The notes under the pieces are model-generated. The model saw only the letters and a program-made list of their open reading frames with translations. It did not search any database and was not told the DNA's origin. A DNA stretch of 52,984 nt from Methanobrevibacter sp. (lineage in GTDB: Archaea > Methanobacteriota > Methanobacteria > Methanobacteriales > Methanobacteriaceae): the NCBI GenBank assembly GCA_017553445.1, contig JAFZMD010000027.1, positions 1 to 52,984 on the forward strand, given 5' to 3'. This document shows positions 1-9,375 of the stretch, one piece after another. The position numbers were made by a program, and so were the translations under genes. Positions within the stretch are counted from its first letter, which is position 1, and each line of letters starts with the position of its first letter.

Positions 1-81
1 TTAATATAATAGCCTTTAATAAAAAATATTAAAAAAAGTTGGACTTCATCTATATGTCACGGTTAAAAAATAGTGATTGTT

Positions 82-133
82 TAAGATTTTTAAAAGTAAA
101 AAAAATAAAAAAGAAATAGAGATAAGAATCTCT
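82..133 (-). terminator. Terminator of hdrA
   Basis: A perfect 6-bp inverted repeat (AGAGAT, loop AAGA, ATCTCT at 118-133) lies just beyond the hdrA stop codon. On the minus strand it is followed by a long T-rich tract (about 85-117). A hairpin plus T-rich run is a plausible archaeal terminator, and the T tract alone would probably be enough. Nothing else is recognisable between base 1 and the gene. Confidence 0.6.
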
Positions 134-137
134 AAAT

Positions 138-2123
138 CTATTTTCCTATGTCTTCAAGAGCAGCACTGATTTGTGCCATAATTTGATCGGTTTTGAAGTG
201 TTGTTGATCCATTGCACCGGATGGACATGCACCTACACAGGTACCGCATCCTTTACATAATGCAGTGTTGATTTCTGCGTGATGACTTCCAGAGTCTTCG
301 ACAATGGAAATAGCAGCAAATGGACATAATTCAACACAAACTTCACAAGCACCACAGATACCTTCGTCAGTACGTGCTACGATAGGTTCGATTTCTACTT
401 GACCTTTAGCCATTGGGATAGCTGCTCTGGATGCAGCAGCTGAACCTTGTGCTACAGAGTCAGGAATATCTTTAGGACCTTGAGCTACACCAGCAATGTA
501 AACACCGTCAGTTAAGGTGTCAACAGGTCTGAGTTTAGGGTGAGCTTCCATGTAGAATCCGTCTGCGGATTTGGAAACACCTAAAGTTTGTCTGAGTTCG
601 TCAGAACCAGCAGAGTGTTCAAGTCCGACACTTAATACAACTAAATCGTAAGTGTATTCGGTTACTTTACCAAGTAAAGTGTCTTCTGCTCTGATAGTTA
701 AGGTTAAATCATCATTTTCGAAGATTTGTGCAGGTCTACCTCTGATAAATTCAATTCCGTATTTTTCTTGAGAGGTTTTGTAGAACTCTTCGTATCCTTT
801 ACCGAATGAACGGATATCCATGTAGTAACAGGTTACTTCAGTGTCAGGTTCGTGGTCAATACATAATTGAGCGTTTTTCATGGAGTACATACAACATACT
901 CTGGAACAGTAAGGTTTACCGATTTGCTCATCTCTTGAACCGACACAGTGAATAAATGCAACACGTTTAGGTTCGATACCGTCTGATGGTTTTATTACGT
1001 GTCCACCAGTAGGACCTGATGCGTTAATCATCCTTTCGATTTCCATTGCAGTAATTACATTTGAGTAACGTCCGTATCCGTATTGGTAAATACCTGATGG
1101 ATCGAATGGGTCATAACCGATAGCTGCGATAATGGTACCGACTTCTAATTCGATTTCTTCAGCTTGTTGATTGTGGTCAATAGCATCCGGACCACATGCT
1201 TGTACACATAAGTTACATTCGATACAGTAGTCTTTGTCGATGGTTGCGCATAATGGTACAGCTTGAGGGAATGGGATGTATGCAGCTTTTACCATACCGA
1301 CACCTTCGTCGTAGTAGTTAGGTATTTCGATAGGACAAGCTTCTTGACAAGCTCCACAACCAGTACATAAAGATTCATCTACGTATCTTGGTTTTTTCTC
1401 TACTTTTACTTTGAAGTTTCCGATGTATCCGTCAACTTCAGTAACTTCTGCGTAAGAAATTAATTCGATGTTTTCATGTTTGAATGCGTCTACCATTTTT
1501 GGTGCTAAGATACACATTGAACAGTCGAGTGTAGGGAATGTTTTATCTAATTGTCCCATTCTTCCACCGATGGTAGGGTTTCTTTCTACCATGTAGGTTT
1601 TGAATCCCATATCACCTAAATCTAAAGCGGTTTGAATACCAGCTACTCCACCACCGATAACTAATGCTTTGTTATCTACTGCTACTTTGGTAGCTTCTAA
1701 TGGTTCGAGTAATCTTGCTTTAGCAACTGCCATACGTGTTAAGTCTTTTGCTTTTGCGGTAGCATCTTCCGGTAAGTCCATGTGTACCCAGGAGTCTTGT
1801 TCCCTTAAGTTTGCAAACTCAAATAAAAATTTGTTTAATCCTGCTTCTTCAACACATCTACGGAAAGTAGGTTCGTGAAGACGAGGGGAACATGCTGCTA
1901 CAACAATACGGTTTAAGTTTTTCTCTTTGATGTCTTCCTGGATTAATGCTTGACCAGGGTCAGAACACATATATTTGTAATCAGTTGCGTGAACTACGCC
2001 AGGTAATGTCTTAGCGTATTCCGCTACTCCAGGACAGTCAACGACTCCACCGATGTTAACACCACAGTGACAGACGTAAACACCTATCCTTAATTCTTCA
2101 TTATTATTTATTTCTTCTGCCAT
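138..2123 (-). CDS. hdrA: CoB-CoM heterodisulfide reductase, iron-sulfur/flavin subunit A
   Basis: HdrA is the FAD-carrying electron-bifurcating subunit of the cytoplasmic HdrABC-MvhADG complex, which couples H2 oxidation to CoM-S-S-CoB reduction and ferredoxin reduction in the last step of methanogenesis. Counted from the chosen start (661 aa) one sees an N-terminal CHC motif (C18, C20), the FAD-binding GGGVAG at 157-162, DCSMC near 200, and four CxxCxxCxxxC clusters (C253-C263, C300-C310, C590-C600, C623-C633). The ATG at 2123 is preferred over one 13 codons upstream because GGTGA sits about 8 bases before it and because MAEEI is a sensible N-terminus. The gene is alone here; hdrB, hdrC and mvh genes are not in the window. 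Cysteines replace any selenocysteine. Confidence 0.96.
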   Translation of the reverse strand: MAEEINNNEELRIGVYVCHCGVNIGGVVDCPGVAEYAKTLPGVVHATDYKYMCSDPGQALIQEDIKEKNLNRIVVAACSPRLHEPTFRRCVEEAGLNKFLFEFANLREQDSWVHMDLPEDATAKAKDLTRMAVAKARLLEPLEATKVAVDNKALVIGGGVAGIQTALDLGDMGFKTYMVERNPTIGGRMGQLDKTFPTLDCSMCILAPKMVDAFKHENIELISYAEVTEVDGYIGNFKVKVEKKPRYVDESLCTGCGACQEACPIEIPNYYDEGVGMVKAAYIPFPQAVPLCATIDKDYCIECNLCVQACGPDAIDHNQQAEEIELEVGTIIAAIGYDPFDPSGIYQYGYGRYSNVITAMEIERMINASGPTGGHVIKPSDGIEPKRVAFIHCVGSRDEQIGKPYCSRVCCMYSMKNAQLCIDHEPDTEVTCYYMDIRSFGKGYEEFYKTSQEKYGIEFIRGRPAQIFENDDLTLTIRAEDTLLGKVTEYTYDLVVLSVGLEHSAGSDELRQTLGVSKSADGFYMEAHPKLRPVDTLTDGVYIAGVAQGPKDIPDSVAQGSAAASRAAIPMAKGQVEIEPIVARTDEGICGACEVCVELCPFAAISIVEDSGSHHAEINTALCKGCGTCVGACPSGAMDQQHFKTDQIMAQISAALEDIGK

Positions 2124-2377
2124 AATTTTCACCTTGTACAAGTGTGCGAAATTATCTAACATAGAGTTAGATATTAAATATGTAGTTGCAACACATTAAT
2201 AAAGCTTTCTGAAAAAATATTGGAGTAAAGTATATATATGATAAAATAAAAGGCTTCTTATATTAGCTTTAATCTTAAAAAAAAGATTTATAATGACTGT
2301 TTATTGATAAAGTAAAATCTAATCAATGAATTTTAGGAAAGCAAAAATTTAATGTAATAATTTTTTTGTGATTTTTA
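2124..2377. other. Intergenic region upstream of hdrA
   Basis: No gene is seen in these roughly 250 bases. On the minus strand an AT-rich TATA-like stretch at about 2229-2241, some 110 bases before the hdrA ATG, is the best promoter candidate and would give a long leader. A perfect repeat AATCTT-A6-AAGATT at 2271-2288 puts eight consecutive Ts on the minus strand and may terminate transcription arriving from the permease gene at 2378. Confidence 0.35.
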
Positions 2378-3283
2378 CTACATCAGCATGATTATTAAAG
2401 GAAGCGTGAAAAGCGAAATCACCGTATTAATCAAAATGCAGTCGGAAGTCAATTCAAAGTCCAGCTTGTATGCAATCGACAATATCAGAGACATCATCCC
2501 CGAAGGCATTGCAGCTTCTATGATAGTGACGTTATGCTCAAGTCCCGTCAGGCCCAAAAAGGACACAATCAAAAAGGCCACGAATGGGAAAAATGCCAAT
2601 TTCATGACAGACGTGAAAAAGATGACTGATTTTGAACGCTTAAGACCTGAAAAATCTATTGAAACACCTAAGGACAGCATAATCAACGGAATGGCACCCT
2701 CACCCAAATAATTTAAGGAATTTTCTAAAACAGGCCCGATTGGAATATTGGCCAAGTTCAAAAGGATTCCTAAAATTATTGCCCAAAGTGATGGGAATAA
2801 TACGATTTTTTTGATGGCATTTTTGGTTGATCCACCGAACTTCAGAACCAAAACGAAAGAAAGAATCAGAAAAACACATAATGTAGAGATGTCGCAGAAA
2901 ATAGCTCTGATAAGGCCTTCAGTTCCTAAAATACCAATGTTAATAGGATATCCCATGAATGCCGTATTTGCAATCATTACAGTAACCAAAATACTCCACA
3001 GCTTCTTATCAGAGAAATTAAACTGCCTTAAAATTAAATATGAAACGATTCCCGTAATAAATGACGATGCAATCATGACAAAGGGAAGGATTCCTAAAGT
3101 TGAAATCAATGACAAATCAGCAGAATAAAGTGCGGAAAACACCATTGAAGGAAGTAGTATGTAGATTACTATATTATTGAGGGAATCCACATCGCCTACA
3201 CTTAAAAAGTCCATTCTCTTAAGGATGTAACCCAATGCAATCATCAAGATAATTGACAAAATAGTGATTTCTATAGCATTCAT
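2378..3283 (-). CDS. AEC-family (auxin efflux carrier-like) permease
   Basis: A 301-residue, almost entirely hydrophobic protein with about ten membrane segments in two repeats, the layout of the AEC/PF03547 family. The N-terminal half has LLPSMVFSAL and ANTAFMGYPI; the C-terminal half has GEGAIPLIMLSLG and EAAMPSGMMS, which are typical of these carriers. Bacterial members carry malate, malonate or other organic anions; the substrate here cannot be told. It is not linked to an obvious pathway gene. No Shine-Dalgarno sequence precedes the ATG, and a TATA-like box lies about 30 bases upstream, so the mRNA may be leaderless. Confidence 0.85.
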   Translation of the reverse strand: MNAIEITILSIILMIALGYILKRMDFLSVGDVDSLNNIVIYILLPSMVFSALYSADLSLISTLGILPFVMIASSFITGIVSYLILRQFNFSDKKLWSILVTVMIANTAFMGYPINIGILGTEGLIRAIFCDISTLCVFLILSFVLVLKFGGSTKNAIKKIVLFPSLWAIILGILLNLANIPIGPVLENSLNYLGEGAIPLIMLSLGVSIDFSGLKRSKSVIFFTSVMKLAFFPFVAFLIVSFLGLTGLEHNVTIIEAAMPSGMMSLILSIAYKLDFELTSDCILINTVISLFTLPLIIMLM

Positions 3284-3308
3284 TAAATAATAGATAGTTA
3301 ACTAATGG

Positions 3309-3317
3309 TATTTAAAA
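3309..3317 (-). promoter_or_regulatory. TATA box of AEC permease gene
   Basis: On the minus strand the sequence reads TTTTAAATA here, centred about 30 bases before the ATG at 3283. Archaeal transcription usually starts 25-30 bases past the TATA centre, so the start would fall at or next to the ATG. This matches the absence of a ribosome binding site. Inference from spacing only. Confidence 0.4.
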
Positions 3318-3321
3318 TTTT

Positions 3322-3329
3322 AAAAAAAA
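3322..3329 (-). terminator. Oligo-T terminator of the rpa-radA operon
   Basis: Twenty-odd bases beyond the radA stop the minus strand carries CTC followed by eight Ts and then another A/T run. No strong hairpin is present. Oligo-T runs alone terminate archaeal RNA polymerase, so this is a likely end of the rpa-radA transcript, just ahead of the next promoter. Confidence 0.45.
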
Positions 3330-3349
3330 GAGTAAGGAAATGAAGATAT

Positions 3350-4285
3350 TTAATCTACAATACCTTCATTAGTGATTTTGAAAACACATTCGCCTTCAGG
3401 CAAATGAGGGCTGTCAACCAAACGGGCAATTCTTTTGCCTGCAAGACCTTTTTTAAGCCAAATTCTGTAAGTGGAAGCATGTCCCAATACGTGTCCTCCG
3501 ATAGCTTTCGTAGGGCTTCCAAAGAATGAATCCGGTTTAGCTTGTACCTGGTTTGTAATGAATACAGCAACATTATATGTATTAGCAATTTGCTGAAGTG
3601 AATGCAAATGCTGGTTTAACTTTTGCTGCCTTACAGCCAAGGACTCCCTTCCAACATATTCAGCCCTAAAGTGAGCCATCAAAGAATCAACAATGACCAA
3701 CTTGACATTAGTACCTGACTGAATGAGTTCATTGATTTTATCAACCATCAATATCTGATGGGAAGAGTTGAATGCACGAGCAACATGAATTCTTTGCAAG
3801 ACATTTTCTACATCCAATTCAAAGCCATTGGCAATTTGTTTGATTCTTTCAGGACGGAAAGTATTTTCAGTATCGACAAAAACACAATCTCCATCAAGAC
3901 CGCCTAATTCTTCAGGTAATTGAACTGTAACGGCCAGTTCATGAGAAATCTGACTTTTACCGGATCCAAATTCACCAAACACCTCAGTAATAGCTTGAGT
4001 TTCAATACCTCCGGCAATCAAATCATTGAATCCTTTACTTCCAACAGAAATATGGCCAACATCTTTTCTTCTTTCATCAACTTCCAATGCAGTTTCAAAG
4101 CCTATGTCTTCAGCCTTACGTGCAGCTTCAATTACCTTTTCAGCAACACCTTCACCTATTTCTGCTTTGACAGATAATTCTTTAGGAGTAGCAGTAGCCA
4201 ATCTCATCATGTCTGCAAAACCTGCATCTCTTAATTTTTCTGCTGTTTTTTCACCAACACTTGGTAAATCTTCTAATTCTACCAT
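3350..4285 (-). CDS. radA: DNA repair and recombination protein RadA
   Basis: Archaeal RecA/Rad51 homologue that forms ATP-dependent filaments on single-stranded DNA and performs strand exchange in homologous recombination. At 311 aa it has the normal length. The N-terminal helix-hairpin-helix domain is at about 1-60; Walker [10 protein letters not shown] is at 104-112, Walker B LVIVD at about 196-200, and the L1/L2 region includes [14 protein letters not shown] and TNQVQAKPD. The ATG follows GGATG by a few bases. It begins 16 bases after the RPA gene ends, so the two are almost certainly co-transcribed. This pairs a single-strand-binding protein with its recombinase and is consistent with joint function at single-stranded DNA. 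Confidence 0.97.
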   Translation of the reverse strand: MVELEDLPSVGEKTAEKLRDAGFADMMRLATATPKELSVKAEIGEGVAEKVIEAARKAEDIGFETALEVDERRKDVGHISVGSKGFNDLIAGGIETQAITEVFGEFGSGKSQISHELAVTVQLPEELGGLDGDCVFVDTENTFRPERIKQIANGFELDVENVLQRIHVARAFNSSHQILMVDKINELIQSGTNVKLVIVDSLMAHFRAEYVGRESLAVRQQKLNQHLHSLQQIANTYNVAVFITNQVQAKPDSFFGSPTKAIGGHVLGHASTYRIWLKKGLAGKRIARLVDSPHLPEGECVFKITNEGIVD

Positions 4286-4301
4286 AATAATCCATCCTTA
4301 T

Positions 4302-6911
4302 TTAATAATATTTTTGTAAAATTTTTCTTGGGTTGAGTTTTCTAACTTCATTATATTCATCATAACTGACATTTGCAATGACTTCTACTGTAAGACCTTC
4401 CAAGTCTTCGATTTTTCCATCCAAAGCACCAGGATCATCACTGACAATGCTGACGATTTCATCCTTAGGCATTTCAAGTAATTCTTCAACTAGATTATCG
4501 AAAAATGTTAGGCCGATTTCACCTGTATCATCTACTAATGTAGTTGGAATCATGATAGTGGTTCTTGGCTCATCGAAGGTTTCGCCGCAGAAATCACAGG
4601 TAGTTTCACCATCGATTTCAATGTCTCCAATGTTGTTTCCACAGTTAGGACATTTTCTAATGAGCAATCTTTCTGGAATTACATCCTGAAGGGTACCGGT
4701 AACACGGACATTGACATCATTGTCTTCAATGGCTTCAATTTCTTTTGGAACATAGATGGCTTCCTTGAGCTCTTCAAATGAAGGCAAATTCATCAGTTCC
4801 TCATCGCTAGGTTTAACGATTGCTGTGGATTCGGAAACGTTTAAAGTTAACTGATCATTGTATAGGTCTACTCTAGGGTTTTGGATTTTGATTGCTTCAC
4901 CTTCATCGAATTCCCTTTTTGCATTTTCTCCCCATAAGGATACCCTTATAGCCTGAGAATTGTCTGCAATTTCAATATTTCTGAGTGAATATTTGCTTCC
5001 GTCATCCCTTTCCAATTCACGGGCATCAAAGACTTCAAATATTCTTCCTACAACAAAGATATTTTCATCATATTCATCCAAATCTGAAATTTCACGGTAT
5101 TCATAAATCATTTTTTCCAGAGTATCAAATGAAGGCAGGAATTTAGCTTCTTCTTCTGACAATTTAATTACTCTTGAAGATGAACCTATATTGAGACTTA
5201 CCCTGGAGTCCATTGTGAATCTCACGCGGGCATTTTCAATTAAATATGCATCTCCAACGGTTAATTCGACTTCACATTTATCATCCCATAAAGACAATTG
5301 GATAACTTCTGTCCCATCGGATAATGTTGCGGAACGTACACGTCCTTCACTGCCGTCAGATGGTCTTTCAAAGGTTTTTACATCACCAACAGACATGATT
5401 CTACCCATTACATCGACGTCAACATTTTCCTCATCAGTCAATAAAATTTGTTCAACTGATACTGGCTGCAATTTTTCTCTAATGGAATCGAACAATGAAA
5501 TTTCATCATCTGTTAAGTTATTTGGATTAACACTTATCTGAGTAGAGAAATTAGTATTAATGGAGTGGCCTTCTTCAGTATATTCATCGTAAACAACATT
5601 TCCACCAATCAATTTAACTATATCTCTTTTATTAATATCCAAATTAGCACTGTCACCCCATAACGTTACTCTGATAGAGCCCGTATCATCGGTGATGTTG
5701 AAGTTTCTTAACTGTCCTTCACTTTGATCGGATTTTCTGATGAATTTCCTTATATCTTGTATCCTCGTTACAACACCCATGATTGAAACATCTGAATCTC
5801 CATCATCCAAATCTCCGATTTTAGACAATTCATGGACAAAATTAGGAACATCAAAGTCTCCTTTAATTATTCTTCCGTCCCAGTGACTTAATGATTTTTC
5901 ATCGTTTCTTTCCCTTACTTGAGCCTGAAGGATTTTAACTGTATCGCCATCATGCAAGTCAAGAGATTCTATTAAATCAACATTATTATTCCATAATGTA
6001 TATGAGATTGTTCCTGAAGCATCCTGAAGTTCCAATGATGCAACCTTGCCGTCTTTACCGTTTTTATTATAAGATCTAACTGGTGGGATTCTAGTTATTC
6101 TTGCGATAACATTTACTTTGGTATCGGCTTTAACATCCTTAATAGGAGTAATTTCTTCTGTGTAAGTTGGATAATCGTTAGGGTCTGCATCAACTACCTT
6201 TTCAAATACTGATCTTGGTCTCATTGTAGCTTCAAGACCTGAATAACCATCTTTTATGTCGACTCCAGCAACATGGACAATATCTCCTTCGGAAATGTTT
6301 TTCAAATGTTTGATGTTTTCAGTCCACAAAACGACACGGATTTTTCCAGTTTTATCTTCAACATCGACATTGCAGACTTTTCCTGAGTTTCCTTTACGGG
6401 TTTTAAATGATCTTGGATTGCTAATGCTTTTTACAATTCCAACAAAAGACTTGTCCTTATCTCCATCTTCAAGCAATCCTATATCATCACTGGAATATTC
6501 CTCCCTGTCCGTTAAAAGTTCATTTTCCTTTTCAACATATCTGCCGATAATCTGATCTGCAAAGGTTTCCTCATTCATAAATGATACTTCTGAATTTTCC
6601 CTTTTCAGCTTGTTCATCTCTTCCAAAAACTCGTCTTCAGAAATAAATTCTTTAATCTGATTGTATTTATCTAAAAGTTCATCTGTCATTACAACTTCTT
6701 CAAAAGATGAATCGCCTTCGCCGGAATCTTCGGATTTTGAAATTTCACTTACGCCAATATGGTTTTTAACAACCTCTTTAGCTATGTCTATATCATTCAT
6801 AAAAGGTAAATCTTCAAATTCAGGACGAATTTCTTCCATTTCTTGTAGAAATTCTTCTTCAGATAGTATATCTTTGACTTTATTGTATTGTTCTAAAATT
6901 TCATTTTCCAT
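4302..6911 (-). CDS. rpa: Replication protein A, multi-OB-fold single-stranded-DNA-binding protein
   Basis: An 869-residue archaeal RPA70-like protein that binds and protects single-stranded DNA in replication and repair. Five OB-fold units begin near residues 154, 264, 373, 495 and 610, each marked by a GxV/GxI strand and an IRVxLW-type strand. A sixth, zinc-finger-bearing OB fold follows, with C754, C757, C772 and C775 in CxxC pairs. Ahead of the OB folds are two copies of an acidic helical unit of about 48 residues (4-53 and 79-126), a duplication discussed under findings. The ATG is preceded by GGGG. It is the first gene of the rpa-radA operon. Six OB units make this a long, single-polypeptide member of the family. 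Confidence 0.95.
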   Translation of the reverse strand: MENEILEQYNKVKDILSEEEFLQEMEEIRPEFEDLPFMNDIDIAKEVVKNHIGVSEISKSEDSGEGDSSFEEVVMTDELLDKYNQIKEFISEDEFLEEMNKLKRENSEVSFMNEETFADQIIGRYVEKENELLTDREEYSSDDIGLLEDGDKDKSFVGIVKSISNPRSFKTRKGNSGKVCNVDVEDKTGKIRVVLWTENIKHLKNISEGDIVHVAGVDIKDGYSGLEATMRPRSVFEKVVDADPNDYPTYTEEITPIKDVKADTKVNVIARITRIPPVRSYNKNGKDGKVASLELQDASGTISYTLWNNNVDLIESLDLHDGDTVKILQAQVRERNDEKSLSHWDGRIIKGDFDVPNFVHELSKIGDLDDGDSDVSIMGVVTRIQDIRKFIRKSDQSEGQLRNFNITDDTGSIRVTLWGDSANLDINKRDIVKLIGGNVVYDEYTEEGHSINTNFSTQISVNPNNLTDDEISLFDSIREKLQPVSVEQILLTDEENVDVDVMGRIMSVGDVKTFERPSDGSEGRVRSATLSDGTEVIQLSLWDDKCEVELTVGDAYLIENARVRFTMDSRVSLNIGSSSRVIKLSEEEAKFLPSFDTLEKMIYEYREISDLDEYDENIFVVGRIFEVFDARELERDDGSKYSLRNIEIADNSQAIRVSLWGENAKREFDEGEAIKIQNPRVDLYNDQLTLNVSESTAIVKPSDEELMNLPSFEELKEAIYVPKEIEAIEDNDVNVRVTGTLQDVIPERLLIRKCPNCGNNIGDIEIDGETTCDFCGETFDEPRTTIMIPTTLVDDTGEIGLTFFDNLVEELLEMPKDEIVSIVSDDPGALDGKIEDLEGLTVEVIANVSYDEYNEVRKLNPRKILQKYY

Positions 6912-7059
6912 ACCAAACCCCTCGTTAGAAAGTTAATTATTATTTTGTATTTTCTTATAATATAAGTGATGTGGGAGAGCATTTGACAAGTATTATTTTA
7001 TAGAAAAATTGCTCAAAATCACTTAAATATAAAATTAATTAATTAAAATGTGATGATTA
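6912..7059. promoter_or_regulatory. Intergenic region with the rpa promoter
   Basis: No gene here. On the minus strand a TATA-like element (ACTTATATTATAAG, about 6952-6965) lies some 45 bases before the rpa ATG, leaving room for a short leader containing GGGG. The part nearer 7060 is AT-rich and probably holds the end of the polysaccharide operon transcript, but no clear hairpin terminator is visible. Confidence 0.4.
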
Positions 7060-8463
7060 TTAATATGCATTAGGATTTTTCTTTACAATAGTTTTAATCA
7101 TTATTCCCAAGTCCAATCCCATATGCCAATTTTCTACGTATTCTATATCATATTCGATACGTTTATTGATAGAAGTATCTCCCCTACAGCCATGAATCTG
7201 AGCCCATCCAGTTATACCTGGCCTAACCTGATGCTTAACCATATACTTCGGTATGTCCTTTCTGAACTCCTCAACATAATATGGCCTTTCAGGTCTGGGG
7301 CCGACTACACTCATTTGCCCTTTCAACACGTTGAAAAATTGAGGCAGTTCATCAATACTGGTTTTTCTGATAAAGTTACCCACCTTAGTCTTTCTCGGAT
7401 CATTCTTTGTAGTCCAGGCAGACCTTTCATCATTTGCCTCCTGAACTCTCATGCTGCGGAACTTATACATCTTGAAAGGCTTTCCATGAAAACCTATTCT
7501 TTCCTGCTTGAATATGATAGGCCCCGGTGAAGTCAGCTTGATTGCAATAGCCGTTACAATCATTATCGGAGACGTTATGATAATGGCTATAATGGATATA
7601 ATGTAATCGGAAAGATATTTCAGGAATTTATTGAACGGATCGTCTAAAGGAACATATCTTATATTGATAATTGGAATGTCCTCAATCATGTCAACAGACG
7701 GCTGTGCTGGAAAATACCTGATATAATCAGGAATGATTTCAGCCTTTATACCTACCCTTTCACAGCTTTCAACAAGCTCGTTTATCTTATCATAATATTT
7801 AAGCGGAATTGCCAGAACGACACGGTCGAAATTATGATCTTCTAAAACATTATCCAAATCAAGAAAAGAGCCTATGATTTTAGAGCCTTCAATTTCCATG
7901 CCTACATGTTCGTTTCTTCCTAAAAATCCACTAATGTCAAAACCCAAATATGGATTATTCCTGATTCTGCGTGCAAATGTATATGCTAAATCATTGTCCC
8001 CAACGATAAGGATGTGCTTAATATTCCTATTGCTGATGCGTATCGTTTTAAGGAAATTCCTAATGACGAATCTTTCAATAATACCAATTACCGAAGCGAC
8101 AATGGCCAAAAGGAACAGCAGGATTCTTGAGAAATCCGGCTCATTTAAAATGAACAGAATAGCTACCAAAATAACAAAAGCTACAATATTAACCTTGATG
8201 ATTTGAGTAGCTTCAGAAAAAATCGATTTATAGGTTCTGCGAGGCTTATATAATCCAAAAGCAAAATAGAGAATTAAATAAACTGGAATTACAATAAATA
8301 TTAGGAAAAATACATAGTCACTTATAGGCAAATGTCCTCCAAGAGGTCCGAACATAGTTGTCTTAAAACGTAACCAGCCGGAAATTGCCAAGGACAGTAT
8401 AACTACGGCTACATCCAGTAAAACCATCATTAAATTTAGTACTCTCTGATTCTCTCTTATCAT
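7060..8463 (-). CDS. Polyprenyl-phosphate sugar-1-phosphate transferase (initiating glycosyltransferase)
   Basis: A 467-residue membrane protein of the WcaJ/WbaP/CpsE family (exopolysaccharide polyprenyl glycosylphosphotransferase). It moves a sugar-1-phosphate from a nucleotide sugar to a membrane polyprenyl phosphate and so starts a lipid-linked glycan. Four N-terminal membrane segments occupy about 10-140, a Rossmann-like CoA-binding-type domain (ILIVGDND) follows, and the C-terminal catalytic domain starts with a membrane segment near 280 and carries KMYKFRSM, IDELPQFFNVLKG and SVVGPRP. It is the last gene of the minus-strand operon running from 18671. Its donor sugar is not readable. In this organism it would initiate the polymer extended by the upstream transferases. 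Confidence 0.92.
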   Translation of the reverse strand: MIRENQRVLNLMMVLLDVAVVILSLAISGWLRFKTTMFGPLGGHLPISDYVFFLIFIVIPVYLILYFAFGLYKPRRTYKSIFSEATQIIKVNIVAFVILVAILFILNEPDFSRILLFLLAIVASVIGIIERFVIRNFLKTIRISNRNIKHILIVGDNDLAYTFARRIRNNPYLGFDISGFLGRNEHVGMEIEGSKIIGSFLDLDNVLEDHNFDRVVLAIPLKYYDKINELVESCERVGIKAEIIPDYIRYFPAQPSVDMIEDIPIINIRYVPLDDPFNKFLKYLSDYIISIIAIIITSPIMIVTAIAIKLTSPGPIIFKQERIGFHGKPFKMYKFRSMRVQEANDERSAWTTKNDPRKTKVGNFIRKTSIDELPQFFNVLKGQMSVVGPRPERPYYVEEFRKDIPKYMVKHQVRPGITGWAQIHGCRGDTSINKRIEYDIEYVENWHMGLDLGIMIKTIVKKNPNAY

Positions 8464-8511
8464 ATATTAACCCTAAAATTAGTTAACATAATATATGAAT
8501 TTCATGGATAT

Positions 8512-9369
8512 TTAATTTTTCTTTTTAAAAATATTCAAAAAAAGTTTGACAATGCAAAGTATTGAAATGCCAAAATAAACAGTGATGTTGACTAAAAAAC
8601 TGGAATCCTGCGCATGATGCTTTTTATAATAAATGTACATTGCCCTGTAAAACTCATAAATGAGCTTTGGCCTCTGCTTTTTACTGCTAGCACCCTTAAA
8701 ATGAGTAATCTTATCTTTTCCGTAGTATACTATCTTCCAGCCTGCATTTTTGATTCTATAGCAAAAGTCAATGTCTTCACCATACATGAAAAATGTCTCA
8801 TCCAACAAGCCGATTTCATCAAGGACCTCTTTTCGTGTGAATATGAACGCTCCGGTAAGACAGTCTATTTCATAAATCCCATCATCATCCAAATCGTCTA
8901 AATTGTAATTATCCTCCTTGCTTTTGGTCGGAATATGGAACAGTCTGAAGAATGAATTTTTAACATTAGGAAAGCTTCTTTTGCATGCCTTATCAATGTT
9001 TCCATCCTCCAAAAGAACCTGACAACCGCATGCACCCACATCAGAGTTACTTTCCATATACCCATAAATGTCATTCAAGGTATTTTCCCAAACGACGGTA
9101 TCTGAATTTAAAAGAAGCACATATCTGGAATCAATGGTTTTCAAAGCCTGATTATTGCCTGCTGCAAATCCGCTGTTTAGTTTTGAAGCGATGAATTTAA
9201 CCTTATTGCCGAAATATTCTTGAAGCCTGGACAAGCTATCGTCGCTTGAGGCGTTGTCAACGACAATGACCTCAACATCGAAAGGATATGAATAATCCAA
9301 TATGGAATCAACGGTATTTCTCGTTAATTCAAAGGTTTCATAATTTACAATAACAACAGACAAATCCAT
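8512..9369 (-). CDS. Family 2 glycosyltransferase, rhamnosyltransferase-like
   Basis: A 285-residue GT-A fold transferase. Typical elements are the N-terminal SVVIVNYE, the nucleotide-binding VVDNASSDDS, the DxD-like LLNSDTVVWE, and the GEDIDFCYRIKNAGWKI stretch that contributes the catalytic base. One hydrophobic C-terminal segment (about 258-280) suggests membrane attachment. It resembles bacterial rhamnosyltransferases of the GT2 family, which fits the complete dTDP-rhamnose pathway nearby, but the acceptor and sugar cannot be assigned. It lies 48 bases upstream of the initiating transferase in the same operon. Confidence 0.88.
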   Translation of the reverse strand: MDLSVVIVNYETFELTRNTVDSILDYSYPFDVEVIVVDNASSDDSLSRLQEYFGNKVKFIASKLNSGFAAGNNQALKTIDSRYVLLLNSDTVVWENTLNDIYGYMESNSDVGACGCQVLLEDGNIDKACKRSFPNVKNSFFRLFHIPTKSKEDNYNLDDLDDDGIYEIDCLTGAFIFTRKEVLDEIGLLDETFFMYGEDIDFCYRIKNAGWKIVYYGKDKITHFKGASSKKQRPKLIYEFYRAMYIYYKKHHAQDSSFLVNITVYFGISILCIVKLFLNIFKKKN

Positions 9370-9375
9370 AATAAT

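Noticed and set aside
1669..1878. Plus-strand open frame of 69 codons inside hdrA
   Set aside because: It lies opposite a strong hdrA coding frame, has no ribosome binding site and no recognisable protein pattern.
138..2123. Possible selenocysteine in HdrA
   Set aside because: All Fe-S and FAD-site positions are encoded as cysteine and there is no in-frame TGA.
2388..3128. Plus-strand open frames opposite the AEC permease
   Set aside because: They mirror the hydrophobic codons of the real gene; lysine- and isoleucine-rich translations without motifs are typical shadows.
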